Shown here: piece after piece, positions 17,905 through 27,665 of the stretch
How the letters are laid out: each line of letters opens with the position of its first letter
Position numbering within the stretch: position 1 is the stretch's first letter
NCBI GenBank assembly: GCA_016788165.1
Contig: JAEUTH010000016.1
Span: 28,454 to 92,453, forward strand
Length of the DNA: 64,000 nucleotides
Reading direction: 5' to 3'
From: Bacteroidia bacterium
GTDB taxonomy: Bacteria > Bacteroidota > Bacteroidia > AKYH767-A > OLB10
Program-made: the position numbers and the translations under genes
Notes under the pieces: generated by a model
What the model was told of the DNA's origin: nothing
What the model saw: only the letters and a program-made list of their open reading frames with translations
The model's database searches: none

Positions 17905-19350
17905 TTACTCCTCTTGCTTCATTATCAAAGCAATGTGTTTTAAATTTATCAGTTTAAGCAAAAATGCCAAGCCCAACGCTATGGTTGACGTTAATAAAAT
18001 ACCTACCAACCAGTTGCTTATTAATTGCGATGTTAGGTAAGAAACGGCCATTACTAGTACAGCATACAAAGCAAACAAAGCCAATAACTTTGAATCGAGT
18101 TTAAAGCCAAAAACTTTATGCGATAAACCTATTTGAATAATGGCCGTTGCAAACTGTGTAACCAAGCTACTGCAGGCAGCACCAAAAGCAAAGTATTTAG
18201 GAATGAGAATTAAGTTTAGCCCGATGTTGATGCACATACCGCATAAAGCCATTATGTTCATTTGTTTTAAGTTACCATTTGCTGTTAGTAAGGTGCCAAA
18301 AATGTAGTTGCTCGACATAGCAAAAAAACAAAATACCAAAACCCCTAAAACCTGTGCCGACTCATTGTGATGACTTTCATACAGCAAGTCCATTATCTGC
18401 GTTTTATAAAACATACAACAGCAAATTAAAATTACGGCAGGTACACTAATGAGGCAATAACTTAATTTGGTAAGCGGTTCGACACTGATTTTATTTTTAA
18501 GCTGCGATGCAAATATGGGCAACAATAAACCTCCAAATAAAAAGGCAATCATATTGGCCGCATCCAATAAACGATATGCCTGGGCATATATACCACTTTG
18601 CTCGGCACCGTTGTTTGGCAGCAAACGTTCAATCATAACTGCATCAATACGGTTATAAAAACCCATTAAAAAAATGAGTATAGCAAATGGCGCACTTTTC
18701 TTCAATATGGTAATTAAAAAAGGCCAATGAAAAGTAATGCGCTGCAAAGTTACTTTACCATGTAATATCCATAATGTAATAGCTGCAGTAATCAGGTAAC
18801 CGGCCGTTTGCGATAAAGCAAACCACTCTAAATGACTGCTAAACTCCTGTGGAAAAAAGATGAGCAAAAAACCACAAATCAAAATCATTATCAGTCTGTC
18901 AATAACTGATATAATACTATCGGTTTTAAATAAATGCAGGCCCGATATATTCGACCTGAAATACATAATAAACGATAATAATATCTGATTAAAAAAAAGA
19001 ATTATCAGCAACTGAAACTGATAAGCCTGGTAACCAATTATAAAAGCTGTTACCAAACCAATAAGCAAATACAAACCTGCCAATAACAATCTTAGAGCCA
19101 CAATGCCTGAAAAATGCTTTTGTACCAATTGCATATTTTGCGATATGTTGCGACTATTGTAATTGGTAATACCCAGATCTAAAAAAATATTAAAGAGCAA
19201 TGAAAAATTGAAAAGCGATGCATAAAAACCATAATGCTCAGTACCTACTGCATTTTGTACGGCACGGTCAATACCTAAAATCCAAAATGGTTTTACCAGA
19301 ATATTTACAAAAACCAAAAAAGCTATGTTGGTTATAAATTTCTTTTGCAT
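17905..19350 (-). CDS. Polysaccharide flippase (Wzx/MOP superfamily)
   Basis: This 481-residue polytopic inner-membrane protein has about 12-14 hydrophobic segments, with the N-terminal pattern of the polysaccharide transport/MOP exporter family (IFLDLGITNYNSRNISQN, and later GIYAQAYRLLDAANM). Such proteins flip lipid-linked oligosaccharides to the periplasmic face for cell-surface polysaccharide assembly. I start at the ATG at 19350 rather than the GTG at 19353. A TAnnTTTG promoter element lies just upstream at 19368-19375, implying a very short leader. It diverges from rnhB. The polysaccharide genes it might serve are 12 kb away at 31-35 kb, so the link is only inferred. Confidence 0.87.
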   Translation of the reverse strand: MQKKFITNIAFLVFVNILVKPFWILGIDRAVQNAVGTEHYGFYASLFNFSLLFNIFLDLGITNYNSRNISQNMQLVQKHFSGIVALRLLLAGLYLLIGLVTAFIIGYQAYQFQLLIILFFNQILLSFIMYFRSNISGLHLFKTDSIISVIDRLIMILICGFLLIFFPQEFSSHLEWFALSQTAGYLITAAITLWILHGKVTLQRITFHWPFLITILKKSAPFAILIFLMGFYNRIDAVMIERLLPNNGAEQSGIYAQAYRLLDAANMIAFLFGGLLLPIFASQLKNKISVEPLTKLSYCLISVPAVILICCCMFYKTQIMDLLYESHHNESAQVLGVLVFCFFAMSSNYIFGTLLTANGNLKQMNIMALCGMCINIGLNLILIPKYFAFGAACSSLVTQFATAIIQIGLSHKVFGFKLDSKLLALFALYAVLVMAVSYLTSQLISNWLVGILLTSTIALGLAFLLKLINLKHIALIMKQEE

Positions 19351-19367
19351 CACTAAAATTGAGCGCC

Positions 19368-19375
19368 CAAACGTA
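19368..19375 (-). promoter_or_regulatory. Bacteroidota -7 promoter element for the flippase
   Basis: The minus strand reads TACGTTTG, an exact TAnnTTTG, 17 bases before the flippase ATG. It implies a leader of about 10 bases. Confidence 0.5.
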
Positions 19376-19393
19376 TAAAAAATTGAATAGCCT

Positions 19394-19990
19394 ATGCTGC
19401 AATCTTATTTGCACAAACATTTAATTGAAGCCGGATGCGATGAAGCCGGCCGTGGTTGTTTGGCAGGGCCGGTATTTGCCGCAGCGGTTATACTGCCGCC
19501 TAATACCAATCACGAATTACTGCGCGATTCGAAAAAACTAAATGTGCAACAACGTTTAACCATGCGCCAATGGATTGAAACAAATGCATTAACCTTTGCA
19601 GTGGCACAGTTAAGTGCCCAGCAAATTGATAAAATAAATATTCTAAATGCTTCTATAAAAGCAATGCATTTGGCTTTAGATAAACTAACTATAACGCCAC
19701 AGTTTTTATTAATTGATGGTAATCGCTTTAAAACATATAATGGCATAAAACATCAGTGTGTAGTTAAAGGCGACAATACATTTGCTTGCATTGCTGCTGC
19801 AAGTATTTTGGCAAAAACGTATCGCGATGAATTTATTTTAACGATGCATAATGAATTTCCGCAGTATGATTGGATAAATAATAAAACCTATGGGACTGCC
19901 AAACATATTGCAGCCATACAAAAGTTTGGGAATACCAAATACCACCGTAAATCGTTTGTGGTAAAGGCTAAGCAGCTTTCTTGTTTTTAA
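19394..19990 (+). CDS. rnhB: Ribonuclease HII
   Basis: This 198-residue endoribonuclease cleaves the RNA strand of RNA-DNA hybrids and removes ribonucleotides misincorporated into DNA. The diagnostic motif GCDEAGRGCLAGPV is at residues 14-27, with catalytic Asp16 and Glu17. The third carboxylate is in LLIDGNRF (about Asp108), and a later CIAAASILAKTYRD segment is also family-typical. The length fits the family (about 200). The start at 19394 gives a normal N-terminus. It is divergent from the flippase and precedes the large anchored protein at 20109, which appears to have its own promoter. Confidence 0.96.
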   Translation: MLQSYLHKHLIEAGCDEAGRGCLAGPVFAAAVILPPNTNHELLRDSKKLNVQQRLTMRQWIETNALTFAVAQLSAQQIDKINILNASIKAMHLALDKLTITPQFLLIDGNRFKTYNGIKHQCVVKGDNTFACIAAASILAKTYRDEFILTMHNEFPQYDWINNKTYGTAKHIAAIQKFGNTKYHRKSFVVKAKQLSCF

Positions 19991-20059
19991 AAATGATTAT
20001 TAACATGGTTTTGTACATAATTAAGCGGGTGCCGAACAGCTAACAATAAGCCACACAAG

Positions 20060-20067
20060 TACCTTTG
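20060..20067 (+). promoter_or_regulatory. Bacteroidota -7 promoter element for the 20109 gene
   Basis: TACCTTTG is an exact TAnnTTTG, 41 bases before the ATG at 20109, so transcription would begin near 20073. Confidence 0.5.
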
Positions 20068-20108
20068 AAACAAATAAAAATTTCTTTTCTATTTAGTTTC
20101 AATATCAA

Positions 20109-22730
20109 ATGAATCGTGTTGTTACCGCTTCTGTTGTTTCAGTTATCATATTAATTGCAGCCCTGGCTGGTTTTTTATACCTGCGCAATATGGAGCAGGC
20201 AAAGGATAAAACTTTTGAAGCCATACCTGCCGATGCTGCCTGTATTGTGCGCGGCCATTTAACCGCTACTGAAATTAAGCCACTTTTAAGTTCAGCTTTT
20301 ATTAAAAACTTTAATACGCTTCAGGCAGTACAAACCTTAGAAACCCGTTTAAGCAATTTATTAAAACTACAAAACGCAAATGCTGATGTACTTGGTTTTT
20401 TTCAAAAAAACATGCTTACGGTTTCGATTCATCCTACAAAAGTTGATGCTTACGATTTTATATTTTATGCCGATAATGCCGGATTTGCAGGCGCTGATTT
20501 TATTACACAAAAAGTTACGGCTTTGTATGATACCGTTATTAATCAAAATATCAGAACCTATGTAGGCGAGCAAGTTTATGATTTGCAATTAAAAAATGGA
20601 GGCATATTTACATATACTTTGATAGGCGACTTGCTTATTGCCAGCACTACATCATTTTTAGTTGAAGATGCCATGCGTCAATTTAAAGCAGGCAAAGCCA
20701 TTACAAACACCGAATCGTTTTCGAAATTAAGTGCAGATAATAGCGAAGGTTTAAGTGTATATATTAATTATGGCAACCTGCCTAAATGGTTTGGTGTTTT
20801 TTGTAACAGCGCATTAAACATTGATTTTAATAACATCAAACACTTTGCACAATGGTCGAAATTAGATTTGACTATAAATCAAAACCACATAAGTTGTAGT
20901 GGCTATACCCTGGCCGATACCGGTTCATTTATGCAAACGCTTATGGGCCAAAATGCCAAAGCTGTAAAAGTGTTCGAGGTTATGCCCGATAATGTTGCCT
21001 TGCTAAAATCATACATGCTTTCAAATGTATCGCTGCACTTTGATAAATTGAATAATTACCTGACATCAACCAACCAACAATTAGCCGTAAAAAATAAAAC
21101 CATTGAAACCCTGCAAGGCTTAATTGTAGATGAGTATGGTTTGATGATTACCGAACCTGCAAGCACTAATATTGACAACAATGTGTTTGCCTATTTCTTA
21201 ACCAATAATGCAAAGGCATCGCTTAAATTAATTGGCGCTACAGTAGCTAAAAATGCAAGCGAAACCTATCGCAATCATCAAATAATAACATTGCCCGATA
21301 ATTTATTGCCACAAGCATTTGGCAGCACATTCAGTTATTTAAAAAATACCATTGCCACACATATTGGCTCCTTTGTATTTATTGCAAACAACAAGGAACA
21401 ACTGAATGTAATTATTGATGCTTATGAAAACAAAAACAACTGGAGTGCTTTACCTCAAAGTAAAGAAATGCTAAGTCAGTTTGCAGCCGTAGGCAACTAC
21501 TTTTGTTATGCTAATGTACCTCGTTGTAACTATTTACTTCAAGGCAAAGCTAACCCCGGAGCATCAAAATGGCTAACCACTAACAAAGCTACAACTGCAT
21601 TGTTTGATGCCTTTGCATTTTGTATTAAGCCATCTAACAATCAACTGGAAACAACCGCTTATTTGCACACATTAAACAAGCCTACTTCGCAAGCCAATGT
21701 ATTGTGGTCGCAAACATTAGAAGCTCCGGCACTTTTTGCTCCCCAATTGGTTATGGCTAACGATAGCATTACCTACATTGCCATTCAGGATACGCTCAAT
21801 CAATTATACTTGATTGATAACACCGGCTTATTAAAATGGAAACAAACCCTGCCCGAAAAAATTACCGGTAATATTCACACAATTGATGCCTATAAAAATG
21901 GCAGTCGTTATTTAGTATTTGCTACAGCACAAAAATGGTATTTGTTAGATTTGAAAGGTATGCCCGTATCAAACTTTCCAATTAAATTACCTGCTGCAAC
22001 AAATGTAGGGCTAAGCATTTTTGATTTAGATTTAACAGGTGATTTTCGCATCTACATACCTTGTACAAATGGCATTGTGTACGGCTATAATACCAATGGC
22101 AAACCACTAAACAATTTTAATGCTGCATATAGCGCTCACATATTACAGCCATTGCAATACATCGGTGTAAATCAAAAATTATTATTGGGCTTTACAAACA
22201 ATCAACACGTTGTTGGATTCGAACGTAATGGTAAAATAGCGTTAGATATAGCATTGCCTGCTGCGGTGCATACGCCTTGTGTAGTAAATAATTTGCCCAA
22301 CGGCTTTCAATTTATTGATAGTGTTGGTACTGAAATTTCTATTGATTCGACAGGTAATATGGTGCCGCTGACTGTTGACTACAGTGTATCATTTAATTTA
22401 AAACAAAATGACTCAACAACCATTCAATTTAAAATTTTCAATAATTATTGTACTGCTGAGTTAAACAATAAAACATTATTTAATTACAATTTTTCTGAAT
22501 CAGTAGCGCCACAGCTTGGTATTGGATTAGAAGGCAATCAGCCCGTTTACCTACTGCAGAATTATAATCAATCAAAAACGTATGCATTGCATGCCAATGG
22601 TAAACTTATAAATGGTTTTCCGGTGGCCGGCATGTACAAATCGCACATTACTGATTTAAATGGCGACCAGCAATTGCGTTTGGTTTTATTAACAGCTGCT
22701 AACGTACTGAGCGTTTATAGCCTGAAATAA
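20109..22730 (+). CDS. Uncharacterised membrane-anchored protein with propeller-like C-terminus
   Basis: This is an 873-residue protein of no function I can name. One N-terminal membrane segment (residues about 4-26) anchors a large extracytoplasmic part. Residues about 35-500 form a domain with the feel of DUF3352-type proteins (opening with IPADAACIVRGHL, later a SALPQSKEMLSQFAAV-like segment). From about 540 onward there are repeats resembling a PQQ/FG-GAP beta-propeller (LYLIDNTGLLKWKQTL, YLLDLKGMPVSNFPIKL, YGYNTNGKPLNNF, YALHANGKLINGFPV). It lies between rnhB and dnaX, has its own promoter element and no partner gene. A surface or periplasmic scaffold is possible; no enzyme motif is seen. 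Confidence 0.75.
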   Translation: MNRVVTASVVSVIILIAALAGFLYLRNMEQAKDKTFEAIPADAACIVRGHLTATEIKPLLSSAFIKNFNTLQAVQTLETRLSNLLKLQNANADVLGFFQKNMLTVSIHPTKVDAYDFIFYADNAGFAGADFITQKVTALYDTVINQNIRTYVGEQVYDLQLKNGGIFTYTLIGDLLIASTTSFLVEDAMRQFKAGKAITNTESFSKLSADNSEGLSVYINYGNLPKWFGVFCNSALNIDFNNIKHFAQWSKLDLTINQNHISCSGYTLADTGSFMQTLMGQNAKAVKVFEVMPDNVALLKSYMLSNVSLHFDKLNNYLTSTNQQLAVKNKTIETLQGLIVDEYGLMITEPASTNIDNNVFAYFLTNNAKASLKLIGATVAKNASETYRNHQIITLPDNLLPQAFGSTFSYLKNTIATHIGSFVFIANNKEQLNVIIDAYENKNNWSALPQSKEMLSQFAAVGNYFCYANVPRCNYLLQGKANPGASKWLTTNKATTALFDAFAFCIKPSNNQLETTAYLHTLNKPTSQANVLWSQTLEAPALFAPQLVMANDSITYIAIQDTLNQLYLIDNTGLLKWKQTLPEKITGNIHTIDAYKNGSRYLVFATAQKWYLLDLKGMPVSNFPIKLPAATNVGLSIFDLDLTGDFRIYIPCTNGIVYGYNTNGKPLNNFNAAYSAHILQPLQYIGVNQKLLLGFTNNQHVVGFERNGKIALDIALPAAVHTPCVVNNLPNGFQFIDSVGTEISIDSTGNMVPLTVDYSVSFNLKQNDSTTIQFKIFNNYCTAELNNKTLFNYNFSESVAPQLGIGLEGNQPVYLLQNYNQSKTYALHANGKLINGFPVAGMYKSHITDLNGDQQLRLVLLTAANVLSVYSLK

Positions 22731-22804
22731 CAAGCTTTAAAAATTTTGTTTTACACAATTAGCTTAGGCTTCAATTTAAACCTATAAAGTTTAAATGCTA
22801 AAAT

Positions 22805-22812
22805 TACATTTG
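22805..22812 (+). promoter_or_regulatory. Bacteroidota -7 element immediately before dnaX
   Basis: TACATTTG matches TAnnTTTG exactly, and its last base is 5 bases before the dnaX ATG at 22818. With the usual spacing the transcript would start at or within a few bases of the ATG, giving a leaderless or near-leaderless mRNA. No good -33 TTG is visible. Confidence 0.45.
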
Positions 22813-22817
22813 CAGGT

Positions 22818-24587
22818 ATGAATCCATTTGTTGTATCAGCACGCAAATACAGGCCAGCCACATTCGATAGCGTTGTAGGCCAAAGTCATATAACCGTTAC
22901 CTTAAAAAATGCGATTAAAAACAATCATTTAGCACAAGCATTTTTATTTTGTGGTCCACGTGGTGTTGGCAAAACAACCTGTGCCCGCATACTTGCTAAA
23001 ACCATTAACTGCCTTAATATCAACGATAATACCGAAGCTTGCAATACATGCGAATCGTGTGATGCATTTAACAAACAAGCATCTTTTAATATTTACGAAT
23101 TAGATGCAGCATCCAATAACAGTGTTGAAGATATAAGAGCTTTGGTTGAACAAGTGCGCTATGCACCGCAATATGGTAAGTATAAAATTTATATTATTGA
23201 CGAGGTTCACATGCTTTCGAGTAATGCCTTTAATGCATTTCTAAAAACACTGGAAGAACCGCCTGCACATGCCATTTTTATTTTAGCAACTACCGAAAAG
23301 CATAAAATAATTCCAACCATTTTATCACGTTGTCAGATTTTTGATTTTAATCGAATTAAAATTGATGACATTGCCATGCAATTGCAAAGCATTGCACTAG
23401 CCGAAGCCGTACAAGCCGAACCCGAAGGCCTGCATATAATTGCACAAAAAGCTGATGGCGCCATGCGTGATGCACTTAGTATGTTTGATCAGATAGTAAG
23501 TTTTGCAGGTAATACGGTTACATATAAAGATGTAATAAATAATCTGAATGTATTGGATTACGATTATTACTTTAAGATAACCGACCAACTTTTAAATAAC
23601 GACTACAAAGCATTGCTACTTACTTATGATGAATTAATTAATGAAGGATTTGACAGCCATCATTTTATAAATGGCTTAAGTGGCCATTTCAGAGATTTAC
23701 TGGTATGTCAGGATGCCGTAACCCTATCATTGTTAGAAGTTGCCGATAAAATTAAAGCCAAGTATCAAACACAAGCTTCAGGTATTGAAGCCGACTTATT
23801 AATGGCCTGGATTGAAATTTGTAATAAAACCGATGTGGAATACCGGCTTGCAAAAAACACCAGACTGCATGTTGAACTGGCACTATTAAAAATGTGTCGG
23901 TTAAAAAAAAAACAGCATAGCGATTTAAGTTTTGTTGAAGTTTTAGAAATGGTTAGTTTAAACACTGCCACTTCGGTTAAAACCAACAACCCGGGCAGCA
24001 CTACACAAAATGTTGTATCAAGTGCCATTGCACCAGTTGTAAATACACAACCGATGCAACAAAACTACACTGCAGCAAATACGGCATTTGCATTAAGCGA
24101 ACCCAAACAGCCACTACAAACAATAAGCAAAAGTGCAATTAGCTTAACGCCCTCATTAAAAAACATGGGTAAACCCAAGGTTGATGAAACGGCTATTGAA
24201 GAAAAAAAACCCACTTTAAATCAAAGTTTTTCGATAAGTGAATTACATCAGGCTATAAGCGATTTTGCCCAACTGATGTTACAACAGAACAAGCGTAACT
24301 TAGCCTACACATTGCAAACACATATTGCTACGCTGGTAAATAAAGCAGAAGTTGTTTTTGAACTACAAAATGCAGCTCAGGCCGAAGATATTACGCAGCA
24401 AAAAGTAGCCATGTTGCAACATTTAAAATCAGCTTTAAAAAACGATTTTATTGTTATAACCACCCATGTTATTTCGAACACCGATACGGGAAATAATTTA
24501 TATACCCCTGCAGAAAAATTTGCCGAAATGGCCCGTAAAAATCCTGCTTTGCTTGCCTTTAAATCGAAATTTGATTTCGATTTATAA
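22818..24587 (+). CDS. dnaX: DNA polymerase III subunit gamma/tau
   Basis: This is the 589-residue clamp-loader ATPase of the replicase. The start MNPFVVSARKYRPATF is standard. Walker A (GPRGVGKT) is at residues 46-53, the zinc module is Cys65/75/78/81, Walker B (IIDEVHML) is around 126-133 and LEEPP around 145. Domain III extends to about residue 370, followed by a low-complexity linker and a tau-like C-terminal domain (about 470-589). I do not see a slippery frameshift heptanucleotide of the E. coli type at the expected place. The promoter element is so close to the ATG that the message may be leaderless. The gene converges with msrA. Confidence 0.96.
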   Translation: MNPFVVSARKYRPATFDSVVGQSHITVTLKNAIKNNHLAQAFLFCGPRGVGKTTCARILAKTINCLNINDNTEACNTCESCDAFNKQASFNIYELDAASNNSVEDIRALVEQVRYAPQYGKYKIYIIDEVHMLSSNAFNAFLKTLEEPPAHAIFILATTEKHKIIPTILSRCQIFDFNRIKIDDIAMQLQSIALAEAVQAEPEGLHIIAQKADGAMRDALSMFDQIVSFAGNTVTYKDVINNLNVLDYDYYFKITDQLLNNDYKALLLTYDELINEGFDSHHFINGLSGHFRDLLVCQDAVTLSLLEVADKIKAKYQTQASGIEADLLMAWIEICNKTDVEYRLAKNTRLHVELALLKMCRLKKKQHSDLSFVEVLEMVSLNTATSVKTNNPGSTTQNVVSSAIAPVVNTQPMQQNYTAANTAFALSEPKQPLQTISKSAISLTPSLKNMGKPKVDETAIEEKKPTLNQSFSISELHQAISDFAQLMLQQNKRNLAYTLQTHIATLVNKAEVVFELQNAAQAEDITQQKVAMLQHLKSALKNDFIVITTHVISNTDTGNNLYTPAEKFAEMARKNPALLAFKSKFDFDL

Positions 24588-24603
24588 ATAAAACAGGGCC
24601 ACT

Positions 24604-25248
24604 TTATTTTATCAGTTTATCAGGAAATACCTTTTTAAATTTTTCGAGTTTGGGTTGAATAACCATGCGGCAGTAACCCTCACTACTATTTAAGCGGTAA
24701 TAGTTTTGGTGATAATTTTCGGCTTTATAAAATACATCTAACGGAGTAACCTCGGTAACAATTTTGCTTGCATAAGCACCCGAAGCATTTAATTGTTCAA
24801 TAATTTGTAATGCTAAATTTTGTTGCGCACTGCTATTGTAAAAAATAACCGAACGGTATTGTGTACCCACATCAGCACCTTGTCTGTTAAGTGTAGTTGG
24901 ATCGTGCACTGTAAAAAACACCTCAAGTATATCCTTAAAAGAAGTTACCGAAGTATTGTACACAATTTGAATAACCTCGGCATGGCCGGTTGTGCCTTCA
25001 CATATTTGCCGGTAGGTTGGGTTTTTAACCGAACCACCGGCATAGCCCGATGTAACACTAATTACACCGGCTAATTGTTGATACACCGCTTCTACGCACC
25101 AAAAACAACCACCACCCAATGTTATAGTGTCTGATTGTTGGGACAAATTTGTTTCACTCATTTTAGCTCTTTGTTTTACAGGTTCGGCACACGATGTAAC
25201 AGTTACTATACATGCCATTAAAATGAAGTAATACCCAAAATTTTTCAT
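24604..25248 (-). CDS. msrA: Peptide methionine sulfoxide reductase A, lipoprotein form
   Basis: This 214-residue enzyme reduces methionine-S-sulfoxide in proteins using thioredoxin-type reductant. The catalytic motif is GCFWC, with nucleophile Cys48 and the family-typical GGGCFWCVEAVYQQL. Downstream motifs (VTSGYAGG, HAEVIQIVYN, QYRSVIFY) are also complete. From the ATG at 25248 it begins with a signal peptide and lipobox (TVTSC, Cys20), so it is likely membrane-tethered outside the cytoplasm, repairing envelope proteins. Six further codons are open upstream to 25266, but that start does not improve the signal. It is a single-gene unit converging with dnaX. Confidence 0.94.
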   Translation of the reverse strand: MKNFGYYFILMACIVTVTSCAEPVKQRAKMSETNLSQQSDTITLGGGCFWCVEAVYQQLAGVISVTSGYAGGSVKNPTYRQICEGTTGHAEVIQIVYNTSVTSFKDILEVFFTVHDPTTLNRQGADVGTQYRSVIFYNSSAQQNLALQIIEQLNASGAYASKIVTEVTPLDVFYKAENYHQNYYRLNSSEGYCRMVIQPKLEKFKKVFPDKLIK

Positions 25249-25318
25249 TAAAATAATTTTAAGCACTTACGTTAAATCAACGGTTCAGGTATTTGCTATA
25301 ACCCATTTTAATGTTGTT

Positions 25319-27655
25319 TTAACGTACAACAACCTCATCAACAAATAACCAAGCCGCTGTACCTGCACCCGGATTACCATCCGGAATAATACCGCTATTG
25401 GCAACCATTACTTTTACAAACTGAACTTGCTGTGGCTGCACATCTATTTTTATGGTTTTAATACCATTGGTTGCATCGGTTACAACCTGCTCAAAATTGG
25501 TATAATTAACTCCATCGGCCGAAATGCTTACAGTTACTTTTGCAGGTGCATATATCCATGAGTTGGTTTTAACCAGATAATTAACGCTTACATTACATAC
25601 CTGCTTTGGTGTACCCATATCTATTGTTGCATCGCAGTTACTTCCTCTAAATCCAAACCAATTGCCATCGCCATAATTTATGCTGCCTTCCAAACCATTA
25701 GCTAAATCATTTGAATTACCGGGGTTATACTGTTGTGCCGGCTCAACTGCTAATGTAACTTTTGCACCGGCTGCCTGATGTATATTAAAATATTTCTCGT
25801 ATTCAGTACCCAGTTTAATACCATCTTTAAATGCCTGTGCTTTGAGCGTACATGTTTTATCAATTGTAATGGGGCCTTTATATTGATTGGCAGCAGTAAC
25901 AGTTGCGCCATCAGTAGTATAAAAAATATCGCTGCCTTTAACTGCCGATTGCAAAGCAACACTTAGTGTTTTGTCAGAAATAATTTTAGCTTCTAACTCA
26001 AACATGTGTCTTGCATAATTTACTTTTAAAAGGTCGAGTCGTTTAAAATGATGAATCATGCGGTTCGAGAAATCACTGAAGTTTCGTTTCTCTTTAGGTG
26101 TCCATAAAACTTCGGCTAAAGCACATTGCCTTGGAAAAACCATATACTCTACATAGTTTGTATTGTTCATGTATTCTGTCCAAACATTGCCTTGTGCACC
26201 CAATATAAATTTACTTTGTGCATCGGTTAAACCTTCGGGTATTGGATTAAAACTGTATGTTTTTGCAACAGAAGTAAAACCACCAATAGCATACGGTTCT
26301 TTGTTTGATAACGATTGGTAGTGGTCGAAATAACAATGGCTGCCGGGTGTCATAATTGCATAGTGATTGCTTTTTGCAGCTTCAATTCCACCTTCGGTGC
26401 CACGCCAACTCATTATGGTAGCATTTGCCGAAACACCACCTTCTAATATTTCGTCCCAACCAATCATTTGTTTTTGTTTGCTGTTTAAAAACTTTTCTAT
26501 TCGCTTCATAAAATAGCCTTGCAATGCTTCTTCATTGGCCAGTTTCTCTCGCTTTATCAAATCCTGACATAATGCGTTTTTCCATTGTGTTTTAGGCACT
26601 TCATCACCACCAATATGTATATACTTACCCGGAAACAACATGGTAACCTCGGTTAACACATCTTGCAAAAACGTAAATGTTTTTTCGCTGGGACAGAAAA
26701 TATTTTCGCTCACGCCCCAATCAGTAAGCACTTTTAAATTAGTATCAGGCTTACAACCCAATTCGGGGTATGCAGCAATAGCGGCCTGTGCATGACCGGG
26801 CATTTCAATTTCGGGAATAATGGTTACATATCTGTCTTGCGCGTATTTTACAACTTCTTTAATCTGAGCTTGCGTATAAAAACCACCATATGGTGTATTA
26901 TCAAATGCACCCGGTTTATCATGTGCTGTATATATTACTGTACCGGCTCTAAATGCACCAACCTGAGTAAGCTTAGGGTACTTTTTAATTTCGATACGCC
27001 ATCCTTGATCATCGGTTAAATGCCAGTGAAATGTATTCATTTTATGCATGGCCATTAAATCAATATATCGTTTTATAAATTCAACTTTAAAAATATGACG
27101 GGCACAATCGAGGTGCATGCCACGGTATGAAAACTGTGGTGCATCTTCGATTTTTACACAGGGTATGCTCCATATCTTATTAGTTATTTTTTTGTTTTGA
27201 TAAATGGAGTCGGCCATTAATTGCAGCAAAGTTTGGCCTGCATAAAAAGCGCCTGCACCATTACTGCATTTAACTACTACTCTATCATCCCGCACTTCCA
27301 TAACGTATGCTTCCTTATTGGTTATGGTTTTATCATATAAAAAAGTAATGGCATTTTTGCCTGCATCATTACCGGGTGTTAGTTTATCAAAAGTAAATTT
27401 ATAGCCCGTAGCCGGATTAAGTTTTTCGATAAAAACCTGCGGTGCATATTTGTACTCTTTTATTTTTCCGTCATAAACAATTTTCGTGTTTTCGCGAATA
27501 ATAAATTTACCTTTTAATGGCGTTAGCGATTGTGGAGCAGGTATAATATCATAAGTAGGCTCGGGTTCTATTGGTTTTGGGTCAGCTTTATAAAACTGGC
27601 TCATACTACTTAGCGTTGCGCAACAAAATAACAGGGTGAATAATTTAAATTTCAT
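25319..27655 (-). CDS. Beta-N-acetylhexosaminidase, glycoside hydrolase family 20
   Basis: This 778-residue exported enzyme releases terminal GlcNAc/GalNAc. After a signal peptide (residues 1-20) come a GH20b N-terminal domain (about 35-170) and the catalytic barrel (about 175-525), with the substrate-assisted catalytic pair Asp351-Glu352 in HIGGDEVPKTQW. There are further signatures at HWHLTDDQGWR and MPGHAQAA. The C-terminal part has a chitobiase-like C-terminal module (IFYTTDGA, about 595-640) and a discoidin-like F5/8 domain (about 660-778) that may bind glycans. It could act downstream of PNGase F in N-glycan breakdown or on chitin. It lies 10 bases downstream of the rdgB ORF end and is probably cotranscribed. 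Confidence 0.94.
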   Translation of the reverse strand: MKFKLFTLLFCCATLSSMSQFYKADPKPIEPEPTYDIIPAPQSLTPLKGKFIIRENTKIVYDGKIKEYKYAPQVFIEKLNPATGYKFTFDKLTPGNDAGKNAITFLYDKTITNKEAYVMEVRDDRVVVKCSNGAGAFYAGQTLLQLMADSIYQNKKITNKIWSIPCVKIEDAPQFSYRGMHLDCARHIFKVEFIKRYIDLMAMHKMNTFHWHLTDDQGWRIEIKKYPKLTQVGAFRAGTVIYTAHDKPGAFDNTPYGGFYTQAQIKEVVKYAQDRYVTIIPEIEMPGHAQAAIAAYPELGCKPDTNLKVLTDWGVSENIFCPSEKTFTFLQDVLTEVTMLFPGKYIHIGGDEVPKTQWKNALCQDLIKREKLANEEALQGYFMKRIEKFLNSKQKQMIGWDEILEGGVSANATIMSWRGTEGGIEAAKSNHYAIMTPGSHCYFDHYQSLSNKEPYAIGGFTSVAKTYSFNPIPEGLTDAQSKFILGAQGNVWTEYMNNTNYVEYMVFPRQCALAEVLWTPKEKRNFSDFSNRMIHHFKRLDLLKVNYARHMFELEAKIISDKTLSVALQSAVKGSDIFYTTDGATVTAANQYKGPITIDKTCTLKAQAFKDGIKLGTEYEKYFNIHQAAGAKVTLAVEPAQQYNPGNSNDLANGLEGSINYGDGNWFGFRGSNCDATIDMGTPKQVCNVSVNYLVKTNSWIYAPAKVTVSISADGVNYTNFEQVVTDATNGIKTIKIDVQPQQVQFVKVMVANSGIIPDGNPGAGTAAWLFVDEVVVR

Positions 27656-27665
27656 AACAAATGTT

